Shown here: piece after piece, positions 16,542 through 25,241 of the stretch
How the letters are laid out: each line of letters opens with the position of its first letter
Position numbering within the stretch: position 1 is the first letter of the stretch
Assembly: GCA_963727955.1 (NCBI GenBank)
Contig: CAVSII010000012.1
Location: 1 to 64,000, forward strand
Direction: 5' to 3'
DNA from: Bog-756 sp963727955
Lineage (GTDB): Bacteria; Actinomycetota; Acidimicrobiia; Acidimicrobiales; RAAP-2
DNA: 64,000 nucleotides
The notes under the pieces: generated by a model
What the model saw: only the letters and a program-made list of their open reading frames with translations
Told to the model about the DNA's origin: nothing
The model's database searches: none
Program-made: the position numbers and the translations under genes

Positions 16542-17132
16542 TCAGTCCGACAGAGCGAGAAAACGTCTCGCGAGGTGCAGAAGTTGGCTTCGGAGCCTGT
16601 CATCATCAAGGTCGACACATAGGGGATGAATTGCTGCGCCGCTGATCGCTGCCATCAGCATCGCGGTCTCAATCTGTTGATCTGGCCCGGTGTCGTCGCC
16701 CATGAGCATTCGATTCATCCGCACCATGACACGCCGGAACGTCTTATTCTTCCGAAATAGTCGAGCGATGACGGGATCGTTGAGGATTATGCTCGTCGTT
16801 CGGCGACGCTCGACAGCAAGGTCGACGATATGGGATAAAAGTGCGTCGCGTGCGTCGGACCAAGAGGCCTCCTGCTCTGCGGCGTCAATAGTCGCCTCAA
16901 GCCACGCGAGTTCCTCCTCGGCGGCCGCCGAGACGATCTCTTCCTTGGTGTTGAACTGGTGGTACACGGCCGCCTTCGTGACGCCGATCTTGTCGGCAAT
17001 CATCTGCAAGGAGGTTCCTCCTACTCCGTTTTCGGCGAAGAGGTCGAGAGCCGCCGAGATAATACGGACCTGTGCCGGGGTAGGAGCCACACCATCGGTA
17101 CGCCGATTGGTCACAGCTCTGCTCCGGCTCAC
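16542..17132 (-). CDS. TetR/AcrR-family transcriptional regulator
   Basis: A 196-residue regulator. The N-terminal HTH is ALDLFAENGVGGTSLQMIAD then IGVTKAAVYHQFNTKEEIV, a textbook TetR domain at residues 25-70; the C-terminal two-thirds is an all-helical ligand domain (TetR_C type). No divergent partner gene remains: the neighbour upstream is an IS630 element, so its natural target may have been displaced. The GTG start has TAACAT six bases upstream. Confidence 0.9.
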   Translation of the reverse strand: MSRSRAVTNRRTDGVAPTPAQVRIISAALDLFAENGVGGTSLQMIADKIGVTKAAVYHQFNTKEEIVSAAAEEELAWLEATIDAAEQEASWSDARDALLSHIVDLAVERRRTTSIILNDPVIARLFRKNKTFRRVMVRMNRMLMGDDTGPDQQIETAMLMAAISGAAIHPLCVDLDDDRLRSQLLHLARRFLALSD

Positions 17133-17144
17133 ACCAGGATGTTA
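17130..17144 (-). promoter_or_regulatory. Leaderless promoter of the TetR gene: TAACAT, 6 bp, GTG
   Basis: On the minus strand TAACAT (17144-17139) is followed by CCTGGT and GTG. No ribosome-binding site is visible. Confidence 0.5.
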
Positions 17145-17287
17145 GGGGGTCAGGTGAGCCACACGATCAGTTGCGGTATAACGCCGATGAAGAGATGCTG
17201 CGCGCAGAGCGGAAGCGGCGGCCGGCTCGACGTACTGGACGCCGCCGAAGCGGAGACTGCAGCCAGTTGCGTCCGTGACGCTCCCAA

Positions 17288-18379
17288 CTAGTGACCCGAT
17301 TCAGAGATTCGTTGGCAGTATCCAGCCAGGGACTCCAGGATCTCGTCTGCGGTCTTGCGCCACACGAACGGACGAGGGTCTTCATTCCACGTTGCCGTCC
17401 ACTGGCGGAGGTCCTTCTCGAGTGACTGGACGCTGCGGTGGGCCGAACGCTGCAGGAGTTTGCGGGTCAGTTCTGCGAACCAGCGTTCCACCAGGTTGAG
17501 CCAGGACGAGCTGGTCGGTGTGAAGTGAAAGTGGAAACGGGGATGCCGCAACAGCCACGTCCTGATGGCTGGTGTCTTGTGCGTCGAAGAGTTGTCGAGG
17601 ACGACATGGACCTCGAGGTCAGCAGGAACCGCCTTGTCGATCTCCGTGAGGAACTGCTTGAACTCCTCGGCCCGATGACGCCGCCTCGTCGTGGCAATCA
17701 CTTCACCGGTGGCGACGTTCAAAGCCGCGAATAGATCCGTCACGCCGTTGCGCTTGTAGTCGTGGGTGCGACGCTCCACCTGACCGGGTCGCATCGGAAG
17801 AATGGGTTGAGTCCGGTCGAGGGCCTGGATGCCGGTTTTCTCATCGACACAGCACACGACGGCGTGTTCGGGCGGATTCATGTAGATGCCGACAACGTCA
17901 CGGACCTTCTCGATGAACAGGGGATCTTCCGAGAGTTTGAACGTGTCCGTGGCCCAGGGCTTCAGCCCGAACGCTTTCCACATGCGGGCAACCGTCGGCT
18001 GGCTCATGCCGGTGGCCCTGGCCATGTCCCGAGTGGACCAGTGGGTCGCACCTTTGGGCTTCTCGGTCAGCGTCTTCACGATGAGCGCTTCAACGTCATC
18101 ATCGCCGAACTTGCGTGGGACTCCAGGTCTGGGCTCGTCGTGCAGCCCCTCGAGCCGGTCAGCAGCGAAGCGGTTCCGCCACTTCCTGACCGTGGCGACA
18201 TTCACCTCGAGCCGTTCTGCCACCTCGGAGTTACCCAGACCGTCGGCACAGGCGAGCACGATGCGACACCGCAAGGCAAGGGACTGCTCGCTTTTCGGCC
18301 GCCTGGCCCACCGCTCAAGAGTTGCTCGCTCGTCATCACTCAGCACCACTTCGACCGGTGCGGGTCCTCGTTTTCCCAT
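17288..18379 (-). CDS. IS630-family transposase
   Basis: A 363-residue single-frame transposase: N-terminal double HTH (LACADGLGNSEVAERLEVN, VRKWRNRFAADRLEGL, GMSQPTVARMWKAFGLKP) and a DDE domain with VVCCVDEKTGIQAL (D), VHVVLDNSSTHKTP (D) and SSWLNLVERWFAEL (E). The gene reads through the left terminal repeat; its stop TAG is made of the TA target dinucleotide plus one host base (17290-17288). Confidence 0.95.
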   Translation of the reverse strand: MGKRGPAPVEVVLSDDERATLERWARRPKSEQSLALRCRIVLACADGLGNSEVAERLEVNVATVRKWRNRFAADRLEGLHDEPRPGVPRKFGDDDVEALIVKTLTEKPKGATHWSTRDMARATGMSQPTVARMWKAFGLKPWATDTFKLSEDPLFIEKVRDVVGIYMNPPEHAVVCCVDEKTGIQALDRTQPILPMRPGQVERRTHDYKRNGVTDLFAALNVATGEVIATTRRRHRAEEFKQFLTEIDKAVPADLEVHVVLDNSSTHKTPAIRTWLLRHPRFHFHFTPTSSSWLNLVERWFAELTRKLLQRSAHRSVQSLEKDLRQWTATWNEDPRPFVWRKTADEILESLAGYCQRISESGH

Positions 18380-18469
18380 CGCTGCCTCCCATCGTCGCTG
18401 ACAATGGGAGGAACGCGCACGATGACAGGGAAATTCCCTAATCAGTCAAGAACTTACGAATCGGGTCAC
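17291..18469 (-). mobile_element. Complete IS630-family element, 1,179 bp
   Basis: Perfect 12-bp terminal inverted repeats GTGACCCGATTC (17291-17302 and the complement 18458-18469) lie inside a TA dinucleotide on each side (17289-17290, 18470-18471), the defining IS630/Tc1 target duplication. The only gene is the transposase. Perfect ends and an open gene suggest recent activity. Confidence 0.92.
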
Positions 18470-18521
18470 TAGTGCCTCGCCCGAGGGTTTCTCCGCCTTC
18501 ACAGCTCACAGGTTCTCGCGT

Positions 18522-18803
18522 TCAGTAGAGGTAGATGACCACGATGGCAAGCCACAGGCCACCGACCCAGCCCACCGTGCAGTAGCGCAGCCAGCGAGGG
18601 GCATCCCGGACCTCCATGAAGCTCCAGATGATGCACAGCATCTTTACGGCGGCGAGTGCGAGAACCGTCATGGCCTCGGCGGTGCTGCTCGTGAAAGGTC
18701 CCCCCGAGATGTGAGCGGCCAGCAGCGCCGATACCAGTGTCAGCACGAGGGTGAGGCCCCAGACGGCGTTGACACGGCTACTCGGAGTTTGGAGCCGATT
18801 CAT
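18522..18803 (-). CDS. Cytochrome c oxidase subunit IV-like small membrane protein
   Basis: About 93 residues, MNRLQTPSSRVNAVWGLTLV onward, with three membrane helices and the conserved LAAVKMLCIIWSFMEVRDAP then WLRYC, typical of prokaryotic COX4 (COX4_pro). Its ATG overlaps the stop of the upstream COX3-like gene by four bases (ATGA). In oxidases it is an accessory subunit; here no subunit I or II gene is nearby. Confidence 0.85.
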   Translation of the reverse strand: MNRLQTPSSRVNAVWGLTLVLTLVSALLAAHISGGPFTSSTAEAMTVLALAAVKMLCIIWSFMEVRDAPRWLRYCTVGWVGGLWLAIVVIYLY

Positions 18804-19387
18804 CGCATCAGGTAGAGCAAGGCGAAGATTCCGATCCAGAGAAGATCGACCATGTGCCAGTAGACGGCACCGGACTCGATGATCCACGAGCGGGAGGGCA
18901 CGGGTGAGCGGAGTTCGCGATTTACCACGACCAAGATGATCAGACCGAGGAGGACGTGGAACAGGTGGATGCCAGTGAGCATGAAATAGAACATGAAGAA
19001 GTCGTTTCGGGTCAACGTGTATCCATGGCTGATCAGATAGGCCCATTCGAACGCCTTGATGGCGACGAAAACGGCGCCGAGGAGTGCGCCGTAAGAGATC
19101 AGTCGGCGTGACCGCTCTCTGTCGCCTCTTCGAGCGGCCTGCACGGCCAGGGCAACGAAGCGGGAGCTGGTCAGGAGAACCATTGTGTTGACTGTGCCGG
19201 CGATCAGGCTCAGATGTTGCTGCGAGGCCAGGAACACCCTCGTCTCTTGGTGTCGGTACACCATGAAGATGACGTAGTAGGCCCCGAAGAAGACCAGATC
19301 ACCCAGGACGAAGATCCAGATATTGAGATCCCCGAGGAGTCGCTCCGTCTTTGCGGTCGGCGGAGATGGCGCAATGTCTTGCAGCAT
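18800..19387 (-). CDS. Cytochrome c oxidase subunit III-family protein (NorE-like)
   Basis: A 195-residue protein with five predicted helices. Conserved features are GDLNIWIFVLGDLVFFGAYY at the N-terminus, LTGIHLFHVLLGLIIL (the H-x-x-H-V-x-x-G motif of COX3), and YWHMVDLLWIGIFALLYLM at the end. The short five-helix form is the NorE type, found with nitric oxide reductase or as oxidase accessory. It starts three bases after the upstream gene's stop. Part of a four-gene operon without catalytic subunit. Confidence 0.88.
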   Translation of the reverse strand: MLQDIAPSPPTAKTERLLGDLNIWIFVLGDLVFFGAYYVIFMVYRHQETRVFLASQQHLSLIAGTVNTMVLLTSSRFVALAVQAARRGDRERSRRLISYGALLGAVFVAIKAFEWAYLISHGYTLTRNDFFMFYFMLTGIHLFHVLLGLIILVVVNRELRSPVPSRSWIIESGAVYWHMVDLLWIGIFALLYLMR

Positions 19388-19390
19388 CCT

Positions 19391-20149
19391 TCAGTCCGGC
19401 ACCAGCTCGTCGACGGGCTGAAGTTCGATTGCCTTTCGGACCTGGAAGATCAGGCAGGTGAGGAAGATGCCGAAGATCACCGTTCCCTCGTAGAAGGCGA
19501 TCGCACCGTTCCAGGCAAACGGGCCCTTCTTAAATATGAAGACCGGCGCCGCCAACAACTCAGTGACAATCTGCCAGACCCCCATGTACCCCAGCCACCT
19601 CGGGAAGATGTTGTTCTTGTCGAGCAGGACAGCCAGGCTGAATATGCAGTAGTTGGCGAGGAAGCATCCCAGTGAGCCGACAAAAGTCAACAGAGCGGTG
19701 TCGTAGGAGAGGGCGATCAAGTGGGGGTTGCGGTCAGGCCGGAACACCGCCACCAGGAAGAAGATGGCGCAGAAGAGGCACCCGGGAATGGCGCCGACGG
19801 CCAAGGTGGCAATGTACCCGTAAGCAAAGACGGGACTGACGGACATCCGCTTCATCTGGTAAGCGACGAGCCCATTGGAGATGCTGCCGAGCCCGATCAC
19901 GCCCATGAGTAAGGCGAAGCCAATTTTGATAGTCGTGGCATGGGCATGAAAGAAGGCCAGGATTTGGGGCACCGAGAGCCCGGGTGACGGTGGCGGCATC
20001 ACATGGGCCAAAAGCACGAAAATGACGCCGAAGAAGGTGTAGAACACCGGCAAAATCCACCAGCAGATCCACAGGTCCAGTTTCTCTCGGTGTGCCGCCT
20101 CGGTGACTGGTCGGTCGGCCGAGCCGGTACCGATCTGCGCGTTCGTCAT
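19391..20149 (-). CDS. Polytopic membrane protein, paralogue of the upstream gene
   Basis: About 252 residues with six or seven helices. Shared with the next gene: an N-terminal helix, P-G-L/M-S-x-x-x-x-x-x-F/FY-H/AR repeat region, then MKRM, FRPDR-NPH/DPQ-LI, LAVLLD, IFPRW, and GP-F/L-AWNG. The start ATG lies four bases after the stop of that gene. It was probably made by duplication. It ends 3 bp before the COX3-like start, so it belongs to the same operon and perhaps the same membrane complex. Family unknown to me. Confidence 0.75.
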   Translation of the reverse strand: MTNAQIGTGSADRPVTEAAHREKLDLWICWWILPVFYTFFGVIFVLLAHVMPPPSPGLSVPQILAFFHAHATTIKIGFALLMGVIGLGSISNGLVAYQMKRMSVSPVFAYGYIATLAVGAIPGCLFCAIFFLVAVFRPDRNPHLIALSYDTALLTFVGSLGCFLANYCIFSLAVLLDKNNIFPRWLGYMGVWQIVTELLAAPVFIFKKGPFAWNGAIAFYEGTVIFGIFLTCLIFQVRKAIELQPVDELVPD

Positions 20150-20153
20150 CGTG

Positions 20154-20951
20154 CTACGCCACCGCAACGGGAGCAGTGGCCGAGGCAGGGCGTTCCGTCC
20201 TCTCGCGCCGGATTGCTGAGTGGAGCACGAAGAACATGACGACCAGAAAGACGGCGTAGGCGATGATCCGTAACCAGAACGACACCAAGCCGTTCCAGGC
20301 CAAGGGACCGCTCTGCACTACCGCAGCGCAGACAGATGGCGCCATCACGAGGGCGATGCCGAAACTGAAATAGGCGACCCAACGGGGAAAGATCGGCCTG
20401 GGCTGAACATCGAGTAGCACGGCCAGCCCGAGGCAGAGATTCTGAGCGATGATCATGCCTACCGGCGCGGTGAAGGTGATCCAGGCCAGATCGTTGAGTA
20501 GCATGATCAGTTGGGGATCGCGGTCGGGTCGGAAGGCTGCTATCAACCAGAAGAGATCGGCAATGGCGAAGAGGGTGGCACCGGTGGCAGCCGCGCTCAG
20601 ATAGCAGTAGGCCAGCACCTGGGTGGGCGTGGCCATGCGCTTCATTTGATAAACGATGACCATGAAAAATGGCAAGAGCATGATGGCGCAGAGATTGAAG
20701 ATGATCATGCTGGTGCGGATCATCGTGACGTTCCGAGCGTAGAATTGAGCCACATTTGCTGCGCTCATGCCCGGTGACATCGGCGGGAAAAACCCGGGGA
20801 ACAGGATGAACGCCACGAGCAAGAATGCGCCGAAGACGACGGCCAGCCACAGGCTGACTGACTGGGCGTCGATTGTTCGACGGTCACCACGCGTCGGGCC
20901 GCTGGCCGTCTCCAGTAGGGGTGCGCCGGAGGATGTCGCGATCTCTGTCAC
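20154..20951 (-). CDS. Polytopic membrane protein, first gene of the COX3/COX4 operon
   Basis: A 265-residue protein with about seven helices; it starts MTEIATSSGAPLLETASG with a polar N-tail, then the first helix (SLWLAVVFGAFLLVAFILF). Landmarks common to its downstream paralogue: VYQMKRMATP, AAFRPDRDPQLI, LAVLLDVQPRPIFPRWVAYF, SGPLAWNGLVSFW. Conserved charged residues (KR, R-D-R) between helices suggest a defined fold, not a generic transporter. GTG start with AGGGGGA about 7 bases upstream. Function unknown. Confidence 0.75.
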   Translation of the reverse strand: MTEIATSSGAPLLETASGPTRGDRRTIDAQSVSLWLAVVFGAFLLVAFILFPGFFPPMSPGMSAANVAQFYARNVTMIRTSMIIFNLCAIMLLPFFMVIVYQMKRMATPTQVLAYCYLSAAATGATLFAIADLFWLIAAFRPDRDPQLIMLLNDLAWITFTAPVGMIIAQNLCLGLAVLLDVQPRPIFPRWVAYFSFGIALVMAPSVCAAVVQSGPLAWNGLVSFWLRIIAYAVFLVVMFFVLHSAIRRERTERPASATAPVAVA

Positions 20952-21381
20952 TCGGTTCCCCCTGAGCTGACGCCAAAAAGGACTAGGGCGAAAGTAGTCG
21001 AACGGCTATCCTGGACACAAGTGCGATCCGCATCTGCCAGCCTCGCTAGAACCTCTGCCTCGAGCCAAAGCCAGATCATCGGATGTGCCCCCCGCACCCT
21101 GGCGCTGACGGCCGGGCCGCCTTAAAACGCTGTTGCTGCCCAACTCAATCTCACCGAGTCGGGTGGATCAGAAGGGCGATCCCACTCTGAGCCGCTCCGG
21201 TTACGACGGACGGCTCCTCGAATTTCAGGGGAGGATGCGCCGCTCGCGAAAGTGAGCAGTCGCTACGGCGACGGGCGGGTTCCATGGGTGCCATCTAGTG
21301 CCGATAGACCCAAAGTCAATGAGAGCCTCCTACCGATAGGTGGCATCCACATATGTAGGTCGACAAACTCCAGACTCGTTG
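20952..21381. other. 430-bp stretch without a gene
   Basis: Upstream region of the membrane-protein operon (left) and of a broken cyclase gene (right). I see no clear hairpin, repeat or small gene in it. Confidence 0.4.
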
Positions 21382-22534
21382 ATGTTCACGGTGATCCAGC
21401 ACGAGCAGACTCAAGTCGGGCATGCTGGAATCGTGGGTGAAGACCGATCGGTACCGGACGCCGAAGAGCTCGAACGACTGGGCGTGCACGATCCGTCTGC
21501 GACCGACGCCATTGATCGGCTTGAGCTCATTCGATACGTATTGGCTCTTGGGGCTGACCTCGAGGAGGTCACCGCCTCGACTGACCTCGAGGAACTGGCA
21601 CTGGATATCAACCTGCGGCCTCGCGGACCGTTGACCTTGGGCGAGGTGGTTAAGGCTCTCGAGATCGAGCTGGGTATGGCGCAGCGTCTGTGCACGGCTC
21701 TCGGGCTCTCCACTAATCCGGATGAGCGAATGACGGTGGACGAGGCTGAAACTATTCGCCTCCTCGCTGTCGATGGCACCGAATTGCTCGGTGAAGAAGC
21801 AACAATGCAGCTCGCTTGAGTCACCGGTGGCGCCATGGCGCGTGTCGCCGAGACTCTCCTTGGGGGATTCCGACTCAAGTTCCAGTTGCCACGGAGAGAT
21901 CTAGGTACGCGATCTGTGGACTTCATCGAGGAGTATTCAGGGTTAGGACAGACACTGCTGCACACGTTCGTCCGTAGCTTGGATGCCCTGCTACGCCGAC
22001 AGATAGTGGCGGTGGCGGAACGGGTGTGGTCGACGGACGAAGAGCGATCGGCGGTGACGCTCCATCGCACTGTTGGATTTGTCGACCTCGTTGGTTACAC
22101 CGAGGCGTCTGCCTCGCTTTCCGTCCGTGAACTGAGCGCGGTGCTCATTGAGTTTGATGAGCGCACCGCGGCGGCCGTAGCGCGGAGAAACGGACAGATC
22201 GTAAAGACAATCGGGGATGAGGCAATGTTTGTCACGGAAGATGCTACAGACGCCTGTCGAATCGCCTTAGACCTCGTACAGGTTTTCCAGCAAAATCCCT
22301 TACCACTGGTAAGGGTCGGTCTAGCTACGGGAGAGATGGTGTCTGTCTTCGGTGATCTTTACGGACCCGATGTCAACTTGGCGGCTCGACTGGTTAGCGC
22401 CGGCTGATCCAGGTTCCGTTGTCGCGTCTGAGCAAACCCGAGAATCCGTCAGCGACTTCTTGTTTGACGCTCTTCCCGGTCTCATGCTGAAGGGCTTTCC
22501 GAACCCGACTACGGCTCACGTACTTCGCCAGTAG
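21382..22534 (+). pseudogene. Adenylate/guanylate cyclase gene broken by a nonsense codon and a frameshift
   Basis: One reading frame runs from about 21382 with the regulatory N-domain (ELIRYVLALGADLEEV, PRGPLTLGEVVKALEIELGM, LLGEEATMQLA), hits TGA at 21817-21819, and continues in the same frame with VTGGAMARVAETLLGGF and the class III cyclase core HRTVGFVDLVGYTEASASLS, GQIVKTIGDEAMF, VGLATGEMVSVFGDLYGPDV. It then stops at 22405-22407, while the next frame supplies ADPGSVVASEQTRESVSDFL and LMLKGFPNPTTAHVLRQ. TGA stands where CGA (Arg) would be expected. Metal-binding Asp residues (FVDLVGY, GDEAMF) are intact, so decay is recent. Confidence 0.82.
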
Positions 22535-22685
22535 AGGCGGAGGCATTTGCGCCAACCTGCAGCATGAAACCAGCCAACCTGGAACCTGACCCTGATCACA
22601 GAGGGATGCCTGCCGTCTCATGAATGATCCTGTCGTTACATACCCGGTGATCAGACGCTGCCCAGGCGGCGACTGATCGAGCGGA

Positions 22686-22960
22686 TTAGGGGCGGGATTC
22701 GGCCAGAAGCTCGATGCGTCGGGCGAGATTGACAGCATGGTCATCCAGCCGCTCATAGAAGCGGGCTAGCAACGTCACCTGGGCAGCGATGGTGACCGGC
22801 ATCTTCTCTGCTTCCACCTCTCGGGTCAGGCTCTGGTGGAGGGTGTCCATCTCCTCGTCTGCCTTGTCCAGGCGATCGCCGATGCGCCCCGCTCGCCGAA
22901 CGCATCGGCGGCCTCCTGCCACATCTCGTTGGCAACCTCAGTCATGAGCTGCACGATGCC
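22686..22960 (-). pseudogene. PhoU C-terminal remnant, frameshifted
   Basis: Two frames together read like the second PhoU repeat: LMTEVANEMWQEAADAFGE from one, then DKADEEMDTLHQSLTREVEA, VTLLARFYERLDDHAVNLAR and RIELLAESRP from the other (E-x-x-D-x-x-x-x-x-L and RFYERLxDHAxNxAR are PhoU hallmarks). The first three-quarters of the protein are missing, and the shift lies near 22875-22890. It is not linked to the pst genes at 37.8-47.9 kb. Confidence 0.7.
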
Positions 22961-23427
22961 TCGGCTCCTCGGCACCCGCCTCCGACTCGCCTCCGGAAGA
23001 CGCGATCGTGGCCAAGTTCGTCGCGGCATACGAGGCCTCCGATCTCGATTCGCTTGTGGCACTTCTGACCGATGACGTCTTCATCTCGATGCCGCCGCTG
23101 CCCTTCGAGTACGAAGGCCATGAGCCGGCCAAACGCTTTTTCGCCGGCATCTTCGGCTCAGGCCGCAAGTTCGACCTCGTGTCGACGCGAGCCAACGGCC
23201 AGCCGGCTTTCGGTGCCTATGTGCGAGACCCAACGGGCTCCAGTCATGGGGTCGGCCTCTTTGTCCTGACTCTCACCGGAGACCGGATCTGCGCCCTGAC
23301 CCGCTTCGAAAACAGTGTGCTCCCGTGGTTCGGGCTGCCTCGATCGCTCCCAAACTGGCGGACTGCGCCGGAAGGTCAGCGATTGGGTCAGTACCAGGAA
23401 TCTCACCACCCCCCCGCAGGGCGTTGA
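22961..23427 (+). pseudogene. C-terminal SnoaL-like domain of an ECF sigma factor (SigG/SigJ type), N-terminus lost
   Basis: The frame is open from about 22960 and gives SDSPPEDAIVAKFVAAYEAS, LVALLTDDVFISMPPLPFEY, STRANGQPAFGAYVRDPTGS and NSVLPWFGLPRSLP, the SnoaL-like tail found at the end of actinobacterial long ECF sigma factors. Sigma regions 2 and 4 are absent: the upstream DNA is the opposed PhoU remnant. A GTG at 23008 could start a free SnoaL-type protein, but there is no ribosome site. Most likely a relic of a deletion. Confidence 0.7.
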
Positions 23428-23501
23428 ACAAGTTCGTCTTCGACCGGAACAGCCGCGCGTTGACCAGGTCTCAGGTGAACCGCCTCAGAGAAACAGTCGG
23501 A

Positions 23502-24413
23502 CTACGTGTTGGTGTCGCCGGAGGGAACGAGGTCGGGATCGGGAAGCGCAGCTGCAGGGGCTCCCGTGTTCGACGGTTCGGGCAATTCGTCGGCGACTGT
23601 ATAGCTGGTCATCGAAAGAGAACCGTACGTATAACCGTCCACTAGCACCGCCGCGGCGGAGCCGGCAGCACGGGCCAAGCCCGCTATGTAGAGGAGGGGT
23701 ATGAAATGGTCGGGTGTCGGCACGGCGATGCCGAAATCGTTGTGACCTCGCAGCGCGACCAGGTCTTGGGGGGAGGACGTCATGTGAGTGCGCACTGCGT
23801 CATCGAAACGCTGGGCCCAGTCGAACCCACCGTCGGGTTGATTCCAATCGACGCGGCCAAGGTTATGGACGACGTTGCCGCTGCCGATGATGAGCACGCC
23901 CCGTTGGCGTAGGGACGCCAGGTTGGCACCGAGCTCGAGGTGGTACTCGAATGTCTCTTGCGCGTTGATCGACAACTGGACAACCGGAATGTCGGCATCT
24001 GGGAAGGCATGGACCAGCACCGACCAGGTGCCGTGGTCGAGACCCCAACTGTCGTGATCGAGCCCGACCCACGTCGGCTTGGCGATTTCGGCGACCTCTT
24101 CCGCCAGGGCGAAGTCACCCGGCGCCGTGTACTGCACGGAATAGAGCTCATCGGGGAATCCGTAGAAATCGTGAATCGTCGTCGGTCTATCCATGGCGGT
24201 AACCGCCGAGAGGTTGACATACCAGTGAGCAGAGATCACCAGGATGCCCCGCGGAAGAGGAACACTCGCACCAAACGCTCGCCAAGCGTCGGTGTAGCGG
24301 TTGTTCTCAAGCGCATTCATCGGGATCCCGTGCCCCAGGAACGCGGCCGGCATCAGCTCTGGCCCGCTGTGACCAGTCGAGGTCTCGGACTCCAGTGGAA
24401 CTTCATCTCCCAT
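23502..24413 (-). CDS. ygiD: Class III extradiol dioxygenase, 4,5-DOPA-dioxygenase family (YgiD-like)
   Basis: About 303 residues, LigB superfamily. Motifs: MPAAFLGHGIPMNALENNRY (metal-ligand His), ILVISAHWYVN (second His), FYGFPDELYSVQYTAPGD, LDHDSWGLDHGTWSVL (catalytic HGTW), VVQLSIN, and IIGSGNVVHNLG. The family opens catechol rings with a divalent metal and O2, DOPA being the model substrate. The ATG at 24413 starts MGDEVPLE; an in-frame extension to 24464 is less likely. Single gene, no pathway partner nearby. Confidence 0.9.
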   Translation of the reverse strand: MGDEVPLESETSTGHSGPELMPAAFLGHGIPMNALENNRYTDAWRAFGASVPLPRGILVISAHWYVNLSAVTAMDRPTTIHDFYGFPDELYSVQYTAPGDFALAEEVAEIAKPTWVGLDHDSWGLDHGTWSVLVHAFPDADIPVVQLSINAQETFEYHLELGANLASLRQRGVLIIGSGNVVHNLGRVDWNQPDGGFDWAQRFDDAVRTHMTSSPQDLVALRGHNDFGIAVPTPDHFIPLLYIAGLARAAGSAAAVLVDGYTYGSLSMTSYTVADELPEPSNTGAPAAALPDPDLVPSGDTNT

Positions 24414-24489
24414 CCCTAGAGTGTTACCCAACCAGACTCTTGCCGACCCACCGTCCGTCGACAAGGGTCTACTAACGATGTCCCCGTAC

Positions 24490-24939
24490 TCAGTGGTCGT
24501 GGCGGATCAGCATGACCGCACACGGTGCGTGGTGGGCTACGTAGTCGCTGACCGAATCACCGAAGAGTCGGCTCAACCAACGCTTGGTGGACGAGCCGAC
24601 CACGAGCACGTCTGCCTTCATTTCCGTGGCCACTCGCACGATGGCTATGCCCGCCTTTTCATCGTCCGGAACCAGACGAACCTCCGCCCCGGTCCCGAGC
24701 ACCGAGGCGGTGCGATCGAGGGCGGCCTGCCCTTCGGCTTTTGCCCTTTTCCAATCCTTGTCCGCCTGCTTGTAAGTGATATCGGGACCCTCTATGCCCC
24801 CCGCGTCACTCATGGGGTCCTCGTATTCGGGGATGACCGCTACGAGCACGACGTGAGCCCCGGGGCGAAGCAGGTCCATGGCCCGCCGAGCCGCGTCGAT
24901 CGCTGACTCGGATCCGTCGGTTGCCACCAGGATGTTCAT
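24490..24939 (-). CDS. Universal stress protein (UspA family)
   Basis: A 149-residue single-domain Usp: MNILVATDGSESAIDAARRA at the N-terminus and the ATP-binding tail LVVGSSTKRWLSRLFGDSVS (G-2x-G-9x-G-S/T type) followed by HHAPCAVMLIR. The start is fixed by a strong AAAGGAGGG five bases before ATG. An insert around residues 45-70 (PMSDAGGIEGPDITYKQADK) lengthens the usual loop. Likely a nucleotide-binding stress or dormancy protein. Confidence 0.93.
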   Translation of the reverse strand: MNILVATDGSESAIDAARRAMDLLRPGAHVVLVAVIPEYEDPMSDAGGIEGPDITYKQADKDWKRAKAEGQAALDRTASVLGTGAEVRLVPDDEKAGIAIVRVATEMKADVLVVGSSTKRWLSRLFGDSVSDYVAHHAPCAVMLIRHDH

Positions 24940-25241
24940 GTGTCCCTCCTTTGATGGATGGGTCCACTTCGAGTGGGCATCATCCCTCGGACCCGTGCCC
25001 TTTCCCGATTTTGCCAAAGCAGGCTGTCTCTCACCACTGATCCGGCCCTCAGAATGAGAGCGGTCAATCACGGGCTCGATCCTGTGAGCACGAACGTAGA
25101 CCTCACTTTCATGTGATCAAGACTTTTCCTGGTCCAACGATGGGCCATTGGCCTCACCGATTCTGCCCGTAGCCGGCGGGGAATAATCCTCGCCGACCCG
25201 GCGGTCGAGGACACCCCGATCCGAAGAAGCGTCGGCCTCGA
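24940..25241. other. 302-bp stretch between the stress-protein gene and a split-barrel gene
   Basis: It holds the promoter region of the universal stress gene. I see no gene; GGTCCAC...(31 nt)...GGACC-like inverted bases occur near 24961-24993 but are too weak to call an operator. Confidence 0.4.

Noticed and set aside
21817..21819. In-frame TGA in the cyclase gene as selenocysteine or readthrough
   Set aside because: A second lesion (frameshift near 22395) exists in the same gene and no SECIS-like hairpin is visible, so ordinary decay is simpler.
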